Positions 43,701 through 50,000 of a DNA stretch of 64,000 nucleotides are shown here, in pieces. This DNA is from Cliona cf. orientalis. Taxonomy: Eukaryota > Porifera > Demospongiae > Clionaida > Clionaidae. The notes under the pieces were generated by a model. That model saw only the letters and a list, made by a program, of their open reading frames with translations. It made no database searches and had not been told where the DNA came from. The DNA lies in the NCBI GenBank assembly GCA_963930775.1, contig OZ005689.1:13454923-13518922 (forward strand), written 5' to 3'. The stretch's first letter is position 1, and the number at the start of each line of letters is the position of its first letter. The translations under genes and the position numbers were made by a program.

Positions 43701-43706
43701 CAGTAG
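16737..43706 (+). CDS. Dynamin-type large GTPase, eight-exon model
   Basis: Exons by GT-AG and phase: 16737-17013, 27857-27903, 33265-33446, 33990-34119, 42581-42688, 42743-42995, 43055-43475, 43544-43673 (516 codons). If the last donor is not used, reading continues to a TAG at 43706. G1 P-loop is GSHNCGKST (about residue 152), followed by LLNAFIGEELLPV as in dynamin-family N-domains. G3 is DNPGFGE (about 283) and G4 is TKFD (about 346). The long insert between G1 and G3 and the helix after G4 (KARIHYVVGKACVKVW) fit a membrane-remodelling or immunity-related large GTPase, not a Ras-type one. The N-terminus is acidic, then has FGRGVKSAVGGAVNMIM, possibly amphipathic. Cytosolic GTP hydrolysis is expected; the target membrane is unknown. 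Introns 1, 2 and 4 are 5-11 kb and filled with transposons. The true 3' end is uncertain. Confidence 0.7.
17815..18040. mobile_element. PIF/Harbinger-type MITE
   Basis: TIRs GGCCCCTCCAAATCAAGTAG and, inverted, CTAATTGATTTGGAGGGGCC continue through GTTTCTCATCCCC. TAA flanks both sides (17812-17814 and 18041-18043). TIRs starting GGCC with a 3-bp TWA duplication are typical of PIF/Harbinger. 226 bp, non-coding. Confidence 0.75.
18048..20036 (+). mobile_element. TIR element with TA duplication, interrupted by a MULE-like insertion
   Basis: The ends are TGTGACCCTCCATGAGGAAA and its inverted partner TTTCCTCGTGGAGGGTCACA, each flanked by TA (18046-18047, 20037-20038). The inner sequence matches the shorter element at 60379-60856 (for example CCCGGATCGCCC, GAACGAAAAGATAAGCGTGT, TTGGGCAACTA, CTGTATCTCAGATT). 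No transposase was seen, so it is non-autonomous. TA duplication suggests Tc1/mariner or pogo ancestry. Confidence 0.75.
18581..19987 (+). mobile_element. MULE-like element nested in the TIR element
   Basis: TIRs begin TACGGTGGCCGAGAGGGGCC and the right end mirrors this. The next ~120 bp at each end consist of repeated TTTCCAAACTTGAT-type units (left) and their complement (right). The flanks CAGATTTAC and CAGATTGAT agree at 7 of 9 positions, and the uninterrupted relative at 60.8 kb reads CAGATTGAT once. A 9-bp duplication plus long TIRs fits Mutator-like elements. The interior (18760-19800) is GC-richer and shows no clear transposase. Confidence 0.65.
20598..20762 (+). repeat. ~36-bp minisatellite
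   Basis: About five copies of a unit containing GTGAAGGCCTTGATAACTAC and AAGTACTACTCTACTA, with one shortened copy. It is translated without stops in one frame, but nothing suggests expression. Confidence 0.9.
21064..21376. repeat. Inverted repeat pair, ~60-bp arms
   Basis: GGAGTACATCACAAGGAGTATGCAAC... (21080 region) pairs with the arm near 21340-21376 containing TTGCATACTCCTGGTAATGT. Both arms include GTACTACT. Probably the remains of a foldback element. Confidence 0.55.
21751..21932. mobile_element. hAT-type MITE with perfect 8-bp TSD
   Basis: Ends CAGTGGCGTAGCCAGGG and, inverted, CAGGGGCGTAGCTATCCC. The 8-bp sequence ACTATATA occurs immediately outside both ends (21743-21750 and 21933-21940). 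An 8-bp duplication with CAGxGGCG ends is characteristic of hAT. 182 bp, non-coding. Confidence 0.85.
21941..23890. other. Non-coding stretch of GTPase intron 1
   Basis: No supported exon. Part of it (21944-22200) recurs loosely at 50926-51140 (CAACGAAAAATATT, GTTGCTATGA, ATCATGCATGC, CCATGATTGTGACATTAAAC), so it belongs to a dispersed repeat. The CTGCCCATTACTGATTTGCACAAAATTCAAAG-like words at 22838 and 23150 mark another internal duplication. Confidence 0.45.
23898..24275. repeat. Inverted repeat with ~112-bp near-perfect arms
   Basis: 23898-24009 and 24163-24275 are complementary over their whole length (CATCTACTATACATCCCTAC with GTAGGGATGTATAGTAGATG, GATCCTGCCATCCCTACTTC and so on), with a ~150-bp spacer. 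A single copy of the same arm occurs at about 40610-40725. Confidence 0.8.
24925..25215 (-). repeat. Dispersed repeat, inverted relative to 40303-40590
   Basis: Shared words include CAATTTGCTGGAGATTCT, AATTTCACxAAATTACCTAT, GGGTATTTGTAATG and CTATAGAGTC/GACTCTATGA. Together with the arm at 24163-24275, the parts make up the sequence that is contiguous at 40303-40725. Confidence 0.6.
25502..26000 (-). pseudogene. Decayed gag-like ORF (DIRS-type retroelement resemblance)
   Basis: Read on the - strand from an ATG at 26000: MSTSQEGSGASNAVSMTELG, then after frame changes NEDVWEKLATVSAAI, SVDKAKEALKESESLIAA, SSEYGWVTVKEYEEDKLADN and SDDEKQLYRAKMRV. Stops and shifts separate the parts. The EYGW...YEEDxLADxSDDEK pattern is familiar from the first ORF of DIRS-like tyrosine-recombinase retroelements in marine invertebrates; this is from memory and unverified. 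No recombinase or RT was found beside it, so it is a fragment. Confidence 0.45.
26474..27000. mobile_element. Mariner-type MITE relative of 45270-45487
   Basis: The left part has GCATAGCCTGAAAATTTG and the right part CCACCAAATTTCAGGCTATAC, with internal AAATTTGGCAG and TTGGCGGATTTTTAATTTAG words. These match the MITE inside the Tigger transposase. This copy is longer (about 525 bp), probably through an internal insertion. Exact ends are approximate. Confidence 0.5.
27730..27758. repeat. Poly-C tract
   Basis: A run of about 29 C with a single T, about 100 bp upstream of GTPase exon 2. Length is likely variable or prone to sequencing error. Confidence 0.95.
28222..28557 (-). mobile_element. 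CAGTGGCGGATCC element with 5-bp TSD CAAAG
   Basis: Ends CAGTGGCGGATCCAGG and CCTGGATCCGCCACTG are perfect inverted repeats, and CAAAG flanks both sides (28217-28221 and 28558-28562). The interior matches 43721-44037 in inverse orientation (TTTGGGGCAAAACCACGCCC, AAGGTGAGCCATAGCAGCAG). Non-coding, non-autonomous. Confidence 0.85.
28860..29220. promoter_or_regulatory. CpG-dense island with ETS site inside GTPase intron 2
   Basis: This block is packed with CG dinucleotides (CGCG, TACGTG, ATATCCGCGG), in sharp contrast to the CpG-poor surroundings. It contains CCGGAAGT (29124-29131), an ETS site of the same kind as in the GTPase promoter. An open frame of 107 codons crosses it but has no recognisable domain. 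It may be an alternative promoter or an unmethylated or recent insertion. Confidence 0.4.
29298..30391. mobile_element. CAGGGGCGGATTC element with 5-bp TSD TCTCC, enlarged
   Basis: The left end CAGGGGCGGATTCAGG and right end CCTGGATCTGCCACTG face each other. TCTCC occurs directly outside both (29293-29297, 30392-30396). At 1094 bp it is three times longer than its relatives. The interior holds an inner inverted pair (GTCGTTTGCAATTTTTAAAA with AAAAATTGCAAACGAC, 29876-30009), so it probably contains a secondary insertion. Confidence 0.72.
30816..31150. mobile_element. CAGGGGTGGATCC element, 335 bp
   Basis: Ends CAGGGGTGGATCCAG and CTGGATCCGCCCCTG. The outside flanks GGGGA and GGAGA match at four of five positions. 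The first 170 bp match 29298-29470 (GAGGAAGGGG, GCGTGCAAAG, GGCCACxCCC). It contains a poly-G run at about 31088-31110. Confidence 0.75.
31151..32550. other. Intron sequence
   Basis: No supported exon. The stretch 31857-32042 has an open frame on + and on - without recognisable domains. A TA microsatellite lies near 31410. Confidence 0.4.
32551..33195. mobile_element. TIR element with CCxTATAxxTTCTAATATAGG ends
   Basis: The left end CCATATACTTTCTAATATAG and the inverted right end CCGTATATGTTCTAATATAG pair with few mismatches. Just inside both ends are related GCGCCTAAATTAGGGxGGT and CCAATTAGAACCAAAAA blocks. Non-coding. It lies immediately upstream of GTPase exon 3, whose acceptor is 70 bp away. 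Confidence 0.6.
34511..34742. mobile_element. CAGGGGCAC element with 5-bp TSD TACAT
   Basis: Ends CAGGGGCACATCTAGG and, inverted, CAGGGGTGGATCTTGG. TACAT flanks both sides perfectly (34506-34510, 34743-34747). 232 bp, non-coding, same family as 28222 and 42037. Confidence 0.8.
34748..37310. other. GTPase intron 4, repeats only
   Basis: No supported exon. 35840-36000 resembles 28060-28230 (AAATTTGTAAGC, CAGATTGCACACAATTATGTA, GTAAGAAGCGTAG), and 35160-35230 resembles 62505-62550 (TTTCTCGTGTATTTGGGG). Both are dispersed repeats. TTCCGATCATCTAGACT occurs twice (36336, 36528). Confidence 0.45.
37314..38824 (+). pseudogene. DDE transposase (CENP-B/pogo-like), multiply interrupted
   Basis: Open pieces follow one another on the + strand with in-frame stops (37635, 37866, 38284, 38546) and frame changes (about 38150). 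Together they show VLNWDQTGI (first D), LVIMDNFKGQ (second D) and LPPNTTDRLQPMDI (third D), plus an N-terminal Lys/Arg-rich helix-turn-helix region. The spacing fits the DDE_1 endonuclease domain of CENP-B/pogo-type transposases, which cut and paste DNA at TIRs. At least four disabling changes make it a dead copy. It lies in GTPase intron 4. Flanking TIRs were not identified. Confidence 0.78.
38900..39630. other. Non-coding stretch with a dispersed repeat end
   Basis: 39040-39160 (TATGTGACCAGATTTGGGAA, GGGATCTGCACG, GCGCAATGTGCGTTTTTAGTA) recurs at 51912-52010 in the same orientation. No coding evidence. Confidence 0.5.
39631..39905 (-). pseudogene. Decayed ORF fragment, unrecognised
   Basis: On the - strand it reads KTFTLCRINTNKVCTCDELK, a stop, then VIAWEEFYVGYKNSKRGEKV and a Lys/Asp/Glu-rich tail KKRKWVNSDDDEPEDDHPKM. 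The coherent amino-acid composition suggests a real coding origin. One internal stop and no start make it a relic. I cannot assign the family; a transposon-encoded protein is the most likely source. Confidence 0.35.
40303..40725 (+). repeat. Dispersed repeat, contiguous copy
   Basis: This copy joins in one piece the sequences found separately at 24925-25215 and 24163-24275. Near its left edge it carries the perfect hairpin AGAGTCGGTAGACTCT. Confidence 0.6.
41045..41696. repeat. Large inverted repeat, Penelope-terminal-repeat-like arms
   Basis: Arms of about 270-290 bp (41045-41318 and 41409-41696) are complementary nearly throughout. Each contains the string CTGAAGAAGACTGC and, 12 bases on, GTCGAAACTG (right arm; complement in the left arm). 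The 90-bp spacer repeats TACTAAGATATTGAGGTTCT, also present at 40947. Inverted terminal repeats with a CTGAxGA...GAAA string also occur at the Penelope element at 52-53 kb, so this may be a coding-free Penelope derivative. Confidence 0.65.
42037..42319. mobile_element. CAGGGGCGGATAC element with 5-bp TSD TATAC
   Basis: Ends CAGGGGCGGATACAAGC and, inverted, CAGGGGCGGATACAGGG. TATAC is directly outside both ends (42032-42036, 42320-42324). 283 bp, non-coding; it contains GCGCGCAAAGCGCGCG, a short palindrome shared in degenerate form by relatives. It lies 260 bp upstream of GTPase exon 5. Confidence 0.85.
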
Positions 43707-44169
43707 TAATTTATTTTTCTCAGTGGCGGATTTAGGGTGGTTTCTAGGGTTCCACTGAACCCCCCTTTGGGCTGCACCTAGCACTAAGAATTACTGACGA
43801 TAGGCTATGAAGTACTGATTGATAGGCTAAATGAAACCCCCCTATCTATCTACAGAACTAAGAAAACTACTGCTATGGCTCACCTTAGCATGCTTTAACA
43901 GAAAACTCGTTCAAAAATAGATTGATTGGACTAGTAGGACTGATAGTTTCTCTCAGAAACAATCAAAATGGGCATGGTTTTGCACCAAAGTGGGTGTGAC
44001 TTAAAATTTCGTGTGCGCTTTGCACGCAACTGTACTACAGTGGAACCCCTCTATAACGGCCACCATTGGGGAATGAGGTAGTGGCCTTTATAGAGGGGTG
44101 GCCTTAACTCAGGGGTTTTTTCCATAAATTGATAAAACAACAACACAACTTGAATTATGCAATAAAATA

Positions 44170-46001
44170 TTAAGTAGGATTAAAATATTCTTTAAGTGTG
44201 CTCTGCCTAGCAGAGTTAAGGCTTGTACAGTGAAGGAAGGTTAGCCTGTTTGCTGATGCTGCAATCCTCGTTGCCTCTTCTGAGTACCCTCTGCTGTCCA
44301 AGAAGGTTTGAACATCTTCCAATGACGCTATTGCATCTTGAAACCTTGCTATCTTCGCAGGAGGCGGATCTGCATCAAACTCTTCCTCGGGATCACCTTG
44401 CTCAGCGTCTGCTGGAGATGACCCAAGTTCAGAAAAGAATTGATTCTCCCAGTCATCGTCATACTGTTGACAAGTGGGTAGATTATCCTCACCATTGATA
44501 TACTCTTCCATTGAGCAGTTAGTAGTATCTGGCCCGAGTGAAATTTGATCAACAAGGTCATTCAATTCTTCTTGAGCCTCTACCTCGTCAAAAGGATCCT
44601 CGGTTTCATAAGCACGGCTAACCACAGAGAAGCTGGATCCAGTAATGCCAGAATTTCTGAAACACTTCATAATAGTCTCTTCTTTGACAGATTCCCATGC
44701 TTCAGCTACCCACCTTATGGCTTTGAGTACATCTACAGACTTGACTATTTGCAAAGCAGTATCATTGGTTTCATCAATCTTTGAGAGAACAAAGCGCAGT
44801 AGGAGTCTCCTATAGTGAACTTTGAATTATGCCTAAGTCAAGGGGTTGTATATGTGATGTTGTATTTGGGGGGAGGAATATAATTTTGATGTTTGAGTAT
44901 TTTCCTTTTAGCTCATGAGGGTGGCATCCAGCATTGTCCATTATCAGCACTACTGATCGAGAGCGTGAAGAGAGGCGACGATTCAGCTTAGTAAGGACCT
45001 CATCCAATATTTCTCCATTCATCCACGCATTAGCCTGGCTGTAGTAAGTCACTGGTAGCTTAGATACATTTATACCTTTAAAACATCTCGGTTTTTCTGC
45101 TTTCCAAATCACGATAGCAGATTCTTTTCCACCAGCAGCATTAGCAATTAAAGCAATTGTAAATCTCTGCTTAGCTTTTTTCCCGCCCTTGCACTGAGAT
45201 CCCTTCTTTCCAAAACCATACTCTGGAAGAGCACGCCAAAAACATCCAGTTTCATCTAGATTCCAAATACCGTATAGCCGGAAAATTTGGCGGGGAATTA
45301 AATTTGGCGGTTTGGCAGTCTATTATTACAACCGCCAAATTAAAATCCGCCAAAATTTCCTACTCGCATATATACGTATGGCGATCCCGTACCGAACCGC
45401 CAACTTTAAATCCGCCAATATTCTTTCAATAGCGATTTTGGGCTCAACCGCCAAATTTAATGCCCGCCAATATTTCCGGCTATACGGTATTTTCGGCGGA
45501 ATACCCCACTAGAAGCTCAGGAATCCGTTCTTTCCATGATGCTATAGTATCCCCAGATACATCACCTGACTCTCCATTAATTTTCATCTTGTGAATATCG
45601 TATCGCTTTTTCCATCGATCTAACCATCCGTTAGATCCCTTGAATTTATCATTACCCAGTTGTTCAGCAATCTGCTTAGCTTTCTCGCACAACTGGGGTC
45701 CATCGGGATAGATATTACGAGTAGTAGCTAGCAAATACCACTTGTGAAGGGATTCATTTATTTCAGCAAACTCGCACGTACGAGACCTTTTTCTTAACAG
45801 AACACAATCACTTGAAACATTTGATTCATACTGTTTAAGTAGGCTTTCTTTTTCGGACAGTATTGTGTTCACTTGTATCTTGCCACATCCAAATTTCTCT
45901 GCTAGAGCCCTGCTGCCCAAACGGGTCTTCTCGGCCAAATCGATCAATTCACACTTCTTGGCCAAAGTGAGAGTATTCCTAGCCTTCTTTTTGGAAGACA
46001 T
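44170..46001 (-). pseudogene. Tigger transposase, frameshifted and MITE-split
   Basis: From the - strand start at 46001: a CENP-B N-type helix-turn-helix (LTLAKKCELIDLAEKTRLGS), a second DNA-binding domain of the CENP-B/Tc5 type (SNGWLDRWKKRYDIHKMKIN), then the DDE domain with [20 protein letters not shown] and [14 protein letters not shown]. The acidic C-terminal tail (44170-44754) ends YFNPT. The coding sequence is interrupted between SAEN and WNLDE by the MITE at 45270-45487, and a one-base shift follows QPLDLGIIQ near 44815. All three catalytic Asp positions are still readable. The N-terminal 173-residue piece is open on its own. Confidence 0.85.
45270..45487. mobile_element. Mariner-type MITE inside the Tigger transposase
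   Basis: Ends CCGTATAGCCGGAAAATTTG and, inverted, CCGTATAGCCGGAAATATTG, with TA on both sides (45268-45269, 45488-45489). The interior repeats AACCGCCAAATTxAA words. 218 bp. Removing it restores the transposase frame across the junction, so it inserted after the transposase. Confidence 0.88.
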
Positions 46002-46138
46002 GCTGCTTTTGCCGGGTATGTCAGGTAGCCCGCCTAGCCACGTGGTTCTTTTTAATAGTGCCCATCACGCTGCATAATCACTGACCTTCGCTCAGCCGGT
46101 GAGCTTTGACCGTGGGAGAAGTTTGAATTGAAAGGATA

Positions 46139-46535
46139 ATGGCTAGCCAGCCTATTGCAAGCACTGAGATCGACAATTTCAGTTTCGACTCCTTTATCAG
46201 AGGCTATCATGCCTATATGGAGCGGTGGGACCCGTGGGTTGGAGAAGTTTTGCTTGGAAAGAGAGCCAACTAATCCAGAGGACAAGTGTGCTGTGGCCGT
46301 CAAGAAATGTGGCGAAATTGTAGGACATATTCCATTCAACCTTGCTCCTGTTGCGTCAGCCTTTTTGAAGAGAGCTTCAAACAAAGGACTTGTTGAGGTG
46401 ACTGGAAATCGTGTCAACCGTGGTGCTGGCTATGGCTTGGAAATTCCATGCAAATACCACTTTTACGGATCTACATTATACATCGAGCGACTGAAAACTA
46501 TAGTACATAAGCTAATCTCAGATGGCCTATTGTAA
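46139..46535 (+). pseudogene. HIRAN-domain ORF carried by the Tigger element, one frameshift
   Basis: From ATG at 46139: FDSFIRGYHAYMERWDPWVG EVLL in one frame, stopping near 46270. The +1 frame continues LEREPTNPEDKCAVAVKKCG, EIVGHIPFNLAPVASAFLKR and AGYGLEIPCKYHFYG to a TAA at 46535. HIRAN modules (as in HLTF-type proteins) bind 3' ends of DNA, and stand-alone GYHxY...VGExLxxEREPxNxxDxxAVAV proteins are common in marine invertebrates. A single-base indel around 46250 breaks it. It is transcribed away from the transposase. It ends 340 bp before the TIR and is inside the element, so it moves with it. Confidence 0.75.
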
Positions 46536-47017
46536 ACTGTACTGACTGATGATTATTAATAAAAAAAAGTAGGTGGAGCTGGCCGTAGTATGAGATCATG
46601 CGCACTAATGATCGTTAAAGTGGGTAGAGCTGGCCGGTGACGACCTTTACCTTGGCTAAAGTGGGTGGAACTGGCCGTAGTGCGAGGTCAATACGTATTG
46701 GTGAGCATCATTTGGGGCCACAATACGTGGCCGTTGTACAGAGTAGAGGGGTGGCCGCCAACCAGGGGTTTCTTAAGTACTATCTTATATGGAGATGCAA
46801 TCGGGACCAAGGTGAGTGGCCGTTATAGACAGGGCGGCCGCCCATCAGGGGTGGCCGTTAAGAGGGGTTCCACTGTATTGGAACTCCCCTTTAGAAAATT
46901 TTGGATCCGCCACTGTTTCTGGTGTGATTGGTAAAACATTATCTGTGCTCTGAAACGGAAATCGAACTGCCCGCATACATTTTGAATTCCTGACCCAATT
47001 TTCAAAACTCGAACCTG

Positions 47018-47038
47018 ATTGGTCAATCCAACGTCATC
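47018..47038 (+). promoter_or_regulatory. CCAAT and CRE motifs upstream of the third gene
   Basis: ATTGG (47018-47022, inverted CCAAT) is followed by ACGTCATC (47031-47038, CRE-like), 60-80 bp before the ATG at 47098. The same motif types sit upstream of the two other host genes in this window. Confidence 0.5.
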
Positions 47039-47097
47039 GCGAAGGCGTAACCAAGTAATACTTTTGCACTTTGCTCACGCTGATTGAGAGGTAAGAC

Positions 47098-50000
47098 ATG
47101 CGACATGAGCGATCGATCGATTCACTAAGTGAAACAGAGAAGAGGGCTCACGATCCTGCTGTCATTGACATCCAGGGAGGTGGTAAGCGTCCAGGAGCTG
47201 GCCTCGTGCTTGCAAACTTTTTACACTACGATAATACGCAACGCGCTGTGCATGCACTTAGTACTTTCACGCGTTGATCGATTATGTAATGACTTTCATT
47301 TCAGAGCACCTTTTAATCTTTCATAGTGGAGATGATGACACATTTGTGTCCATGGGTTTAATTTGTCTACTGTGAATTCCAATAGCCATGATTAGATTTG
47401 ATATCGTAAATTTAATAATTTTTCTGGTAAATATCACAAGTAATATTGACCTATACTGAAGGTTAAGTAGTGGTTAATATTGTGCATTAATTCAGTGGCA
47501 TAGCTACCATTGAGACAACTGAGGCAGCTGCCTCATATAAAATGTTGTGGTGGGCAGAGCATCTTTCATTCCAATATTAGTCTAGTATAGAATGACAATC
47601 CAGCTATGCCCCCATAATTCTAAGAAACTTGTATGTATTTTAGAGAAAGCAGGTGACCATGGTACATCTAAAGATACCTATGATGAAATAATGGTAAAGA
47701 AAGAATCTATCAAAGCGACTGCTCCTAAAGCAAAGAAAAAAAGGAAGACGACACAAATTTGGAAAGAATTTGAAGACAGCTACCTGATGGACTTAAATGT
47801 GAGTGAAAAGGTGGTAAGTAGTAGATAATGTGCTCATTGTATAATATGCACTCGTGTGTACAGAGCCCTCAGATTATTTTATGAACTTACATTAATTATT
47901 TGAAGTATAGTCCTCTCAACTAGCCATTTTAGTTATGGCTGCCATGAAGTATTGTACTGATAGCCAGCCACCCATCACTGAAACTGCTTGCACGCAACAG
48001 TAGCCATATCAACTAGTAAAAAAGTAAAGGTTGCGTAGGTGAATACAAACTTACCTGGCTGCTCCTTTCACATCTATCTGCATCAGTCGTACTTCGAATA
48101 TCGGCCCATAGGTCCAATGAAAAGTGCACCGCATTGGAGCATTTAGGGTGGTTCCTATATTATAGGGTTCCATGGTACCCCCCTTTGGGCTGCACCTAGC
48201 ACTAAGAAGTACAAATGATAGGCTAAATGGAACCCCCCTTGCTGGCTACAGAATGAAGAAAACTACTGCTATGGCTCACCTTTAGCATGCTTCAGTGGAA
48301 AATTCATTCAAAAATGGATCGACTGGACTGGTAGGGCTGGTAGTTTCTCTCAAAAATGACTACACAGGAGTGCAGAACCCTCACCACTACATGCATGTAT
48401 ATAGCATGGCTCACTATGTATACTACTGTCACTGTGAATATTCAATATCGATCAGGAGTATTGAACTACATTCCCTGCCTGAACAGGGTACTGGTACTAT
48501 TAACTACATACCCTGCACCTAAACACTGTTCTCTTCAGAGTCAATGAGTCTAAGAGTTGGCTGAAGGCACCTGGCTATGCCACTATATAAACTGAAAGCC
48601 TCTGTGACATACTTCAACTGAATTATGCACTTGAGAGCCATGTGCTGTACTCGCTCTAATTATTCGAACATTCTAATAACCTGAGCAGCAGGTTAAAGTA
48701 TTTCATTTCCTTCCTAATTCATTGAACATCATATTCAATTTTAAGTTTTCTCACCCATTCCAATAAGCCTGAATTTATACTTTTTAACTTACGTTGAGTT
48801 GAAGAAAAATTGAACTTTCTGTTGTTGTCAGGGTGTCATCCAGTGAGGGGGGAAGCTTAAAGAAAAGTTGAACTTTCTGTTGTTGTCAGGGTTTCATCCA
48901 GCGAGGGGGGAAAGCTTCCCCAACAAAAGGAAAGACAGAAAGAATGTTGGTTGTAAACATTTGATAGAGCGGCTTACAGTTCACACACTACAGTTGATTT
49001 TTCACCCTATAGAAATATATGTATGATAGTGCTCCTGGAAAAAATGTACCCACGCGTGTATTCCATGCATATTTTTGAAAAAGACTGTAATTTTTAGTCG
49101 CTAATATACAGTACTGTCGCGAAAAAGGGACCATGGGCGGGTGCAGTGGCGGATCTAGGATTTCCTGGAGGAGGATTCTAGTAGTACTGTTGAGCGCGGA
49201 ATTTTTGAAGCCATGCCCATTTCAATCATTGAACCCTCGCCGCAAAGCATAGGCGGAGGGTTACTGCAATCGTTTGGCGATTTTTGTCAGTCCATCTGTC
49301 CGTCCATCTGTCTCTCCGTTGCAACCCTCTTTTGCTAAATGGTAAGGGTCATCATAGAGAAAATACACATTCTAGGTATACGTGGCATTAAGGAAGAGTG
49401 GTCATGTTAAGTCCTGCCCAGTGGTATAGTAATGTGCAGCTGTGGTTGCCATTCTGTGCTTTGCTGGTCAGTTGTCAATGCAGTGACAGTGTAAACGGCC
49501 AGTGTCCCCTCTGTAAATTCCTGGATATGCCACTGGCATGTGCACAATATATATTTGGTCAGAAAAATCAATTATCACCATGCTGTATGTCTTATCGCCA
49601 CCTCATAGTCACTAAACGCCGAATATTGCCATCTCGAACTTTTTGAGCTCATGTCTCCTGCCAAGAAAGTCATAAAAAATCTGGATAAAATTTACGGGTG
49701 TCTTTGGATGTCCTCTTGCTTCATCTCTCTTTTCAGAGAATTAGCTCATATTTTTTTAGCTATTGATTTAATTGTATCAGACATTCAGGCCGACTACATC
49801 CATGTTTGATCTCGCTTGGCATGGGGTTTCTTCACCATGCCTACAGTGCTCCACAGCAAGAGAGTAGATTTTTTACCACTATGTGGTTTTTGCAGCGTTT
49901 TGTGGTTAAATTTTCATGTCTTTACATTTGATCTGATTCCCAGTTAGGTCAATGGATGGACTATCTACATCTGCAGTGGAAAGTTGATGCCACCTTCTAT

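Larger units (their letters stand above)
44038..46875 (-). mobile_element. Tigger/pogo DNA transposon with passenger HIRAN ORF
   Basis: TIRs begin CAGTGGAACCCCTCTATAAC on the left; the right end is inverted with a one- or two-base difference. TA flanks both (44036-44037, 46876-46877). TIR sequence, TA duplication and a CENP-B-type transposase identify a pogo-superfamily Tigger-like element of 2838 bp. The transposase runs on - and a HIRAN-domain ORF on +, divergent from a shared ~140-bp spacer. Both ORFs are broken, so this copy is inactive. Confidence 0.88.
43721..46915 (+). mobile_element. Composite nest: TIR element (TSD TTTCT) split by Tigger
   Basis: The left end CAGTGGCGGATTTAGG is at 43721 and the right end GGATCCGCCACTG at 46915. 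TTTCT is directly outside both (43716-43720, 46916-46920). The host element would be about 355 bp without the Tigger insertion at 44038-46875. Its interior is the inverse relative of 28222-28557. The order of events is therefore host element first, then Tigger, then the MITE inside the Tigger transposase. Confidence 0.85.
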
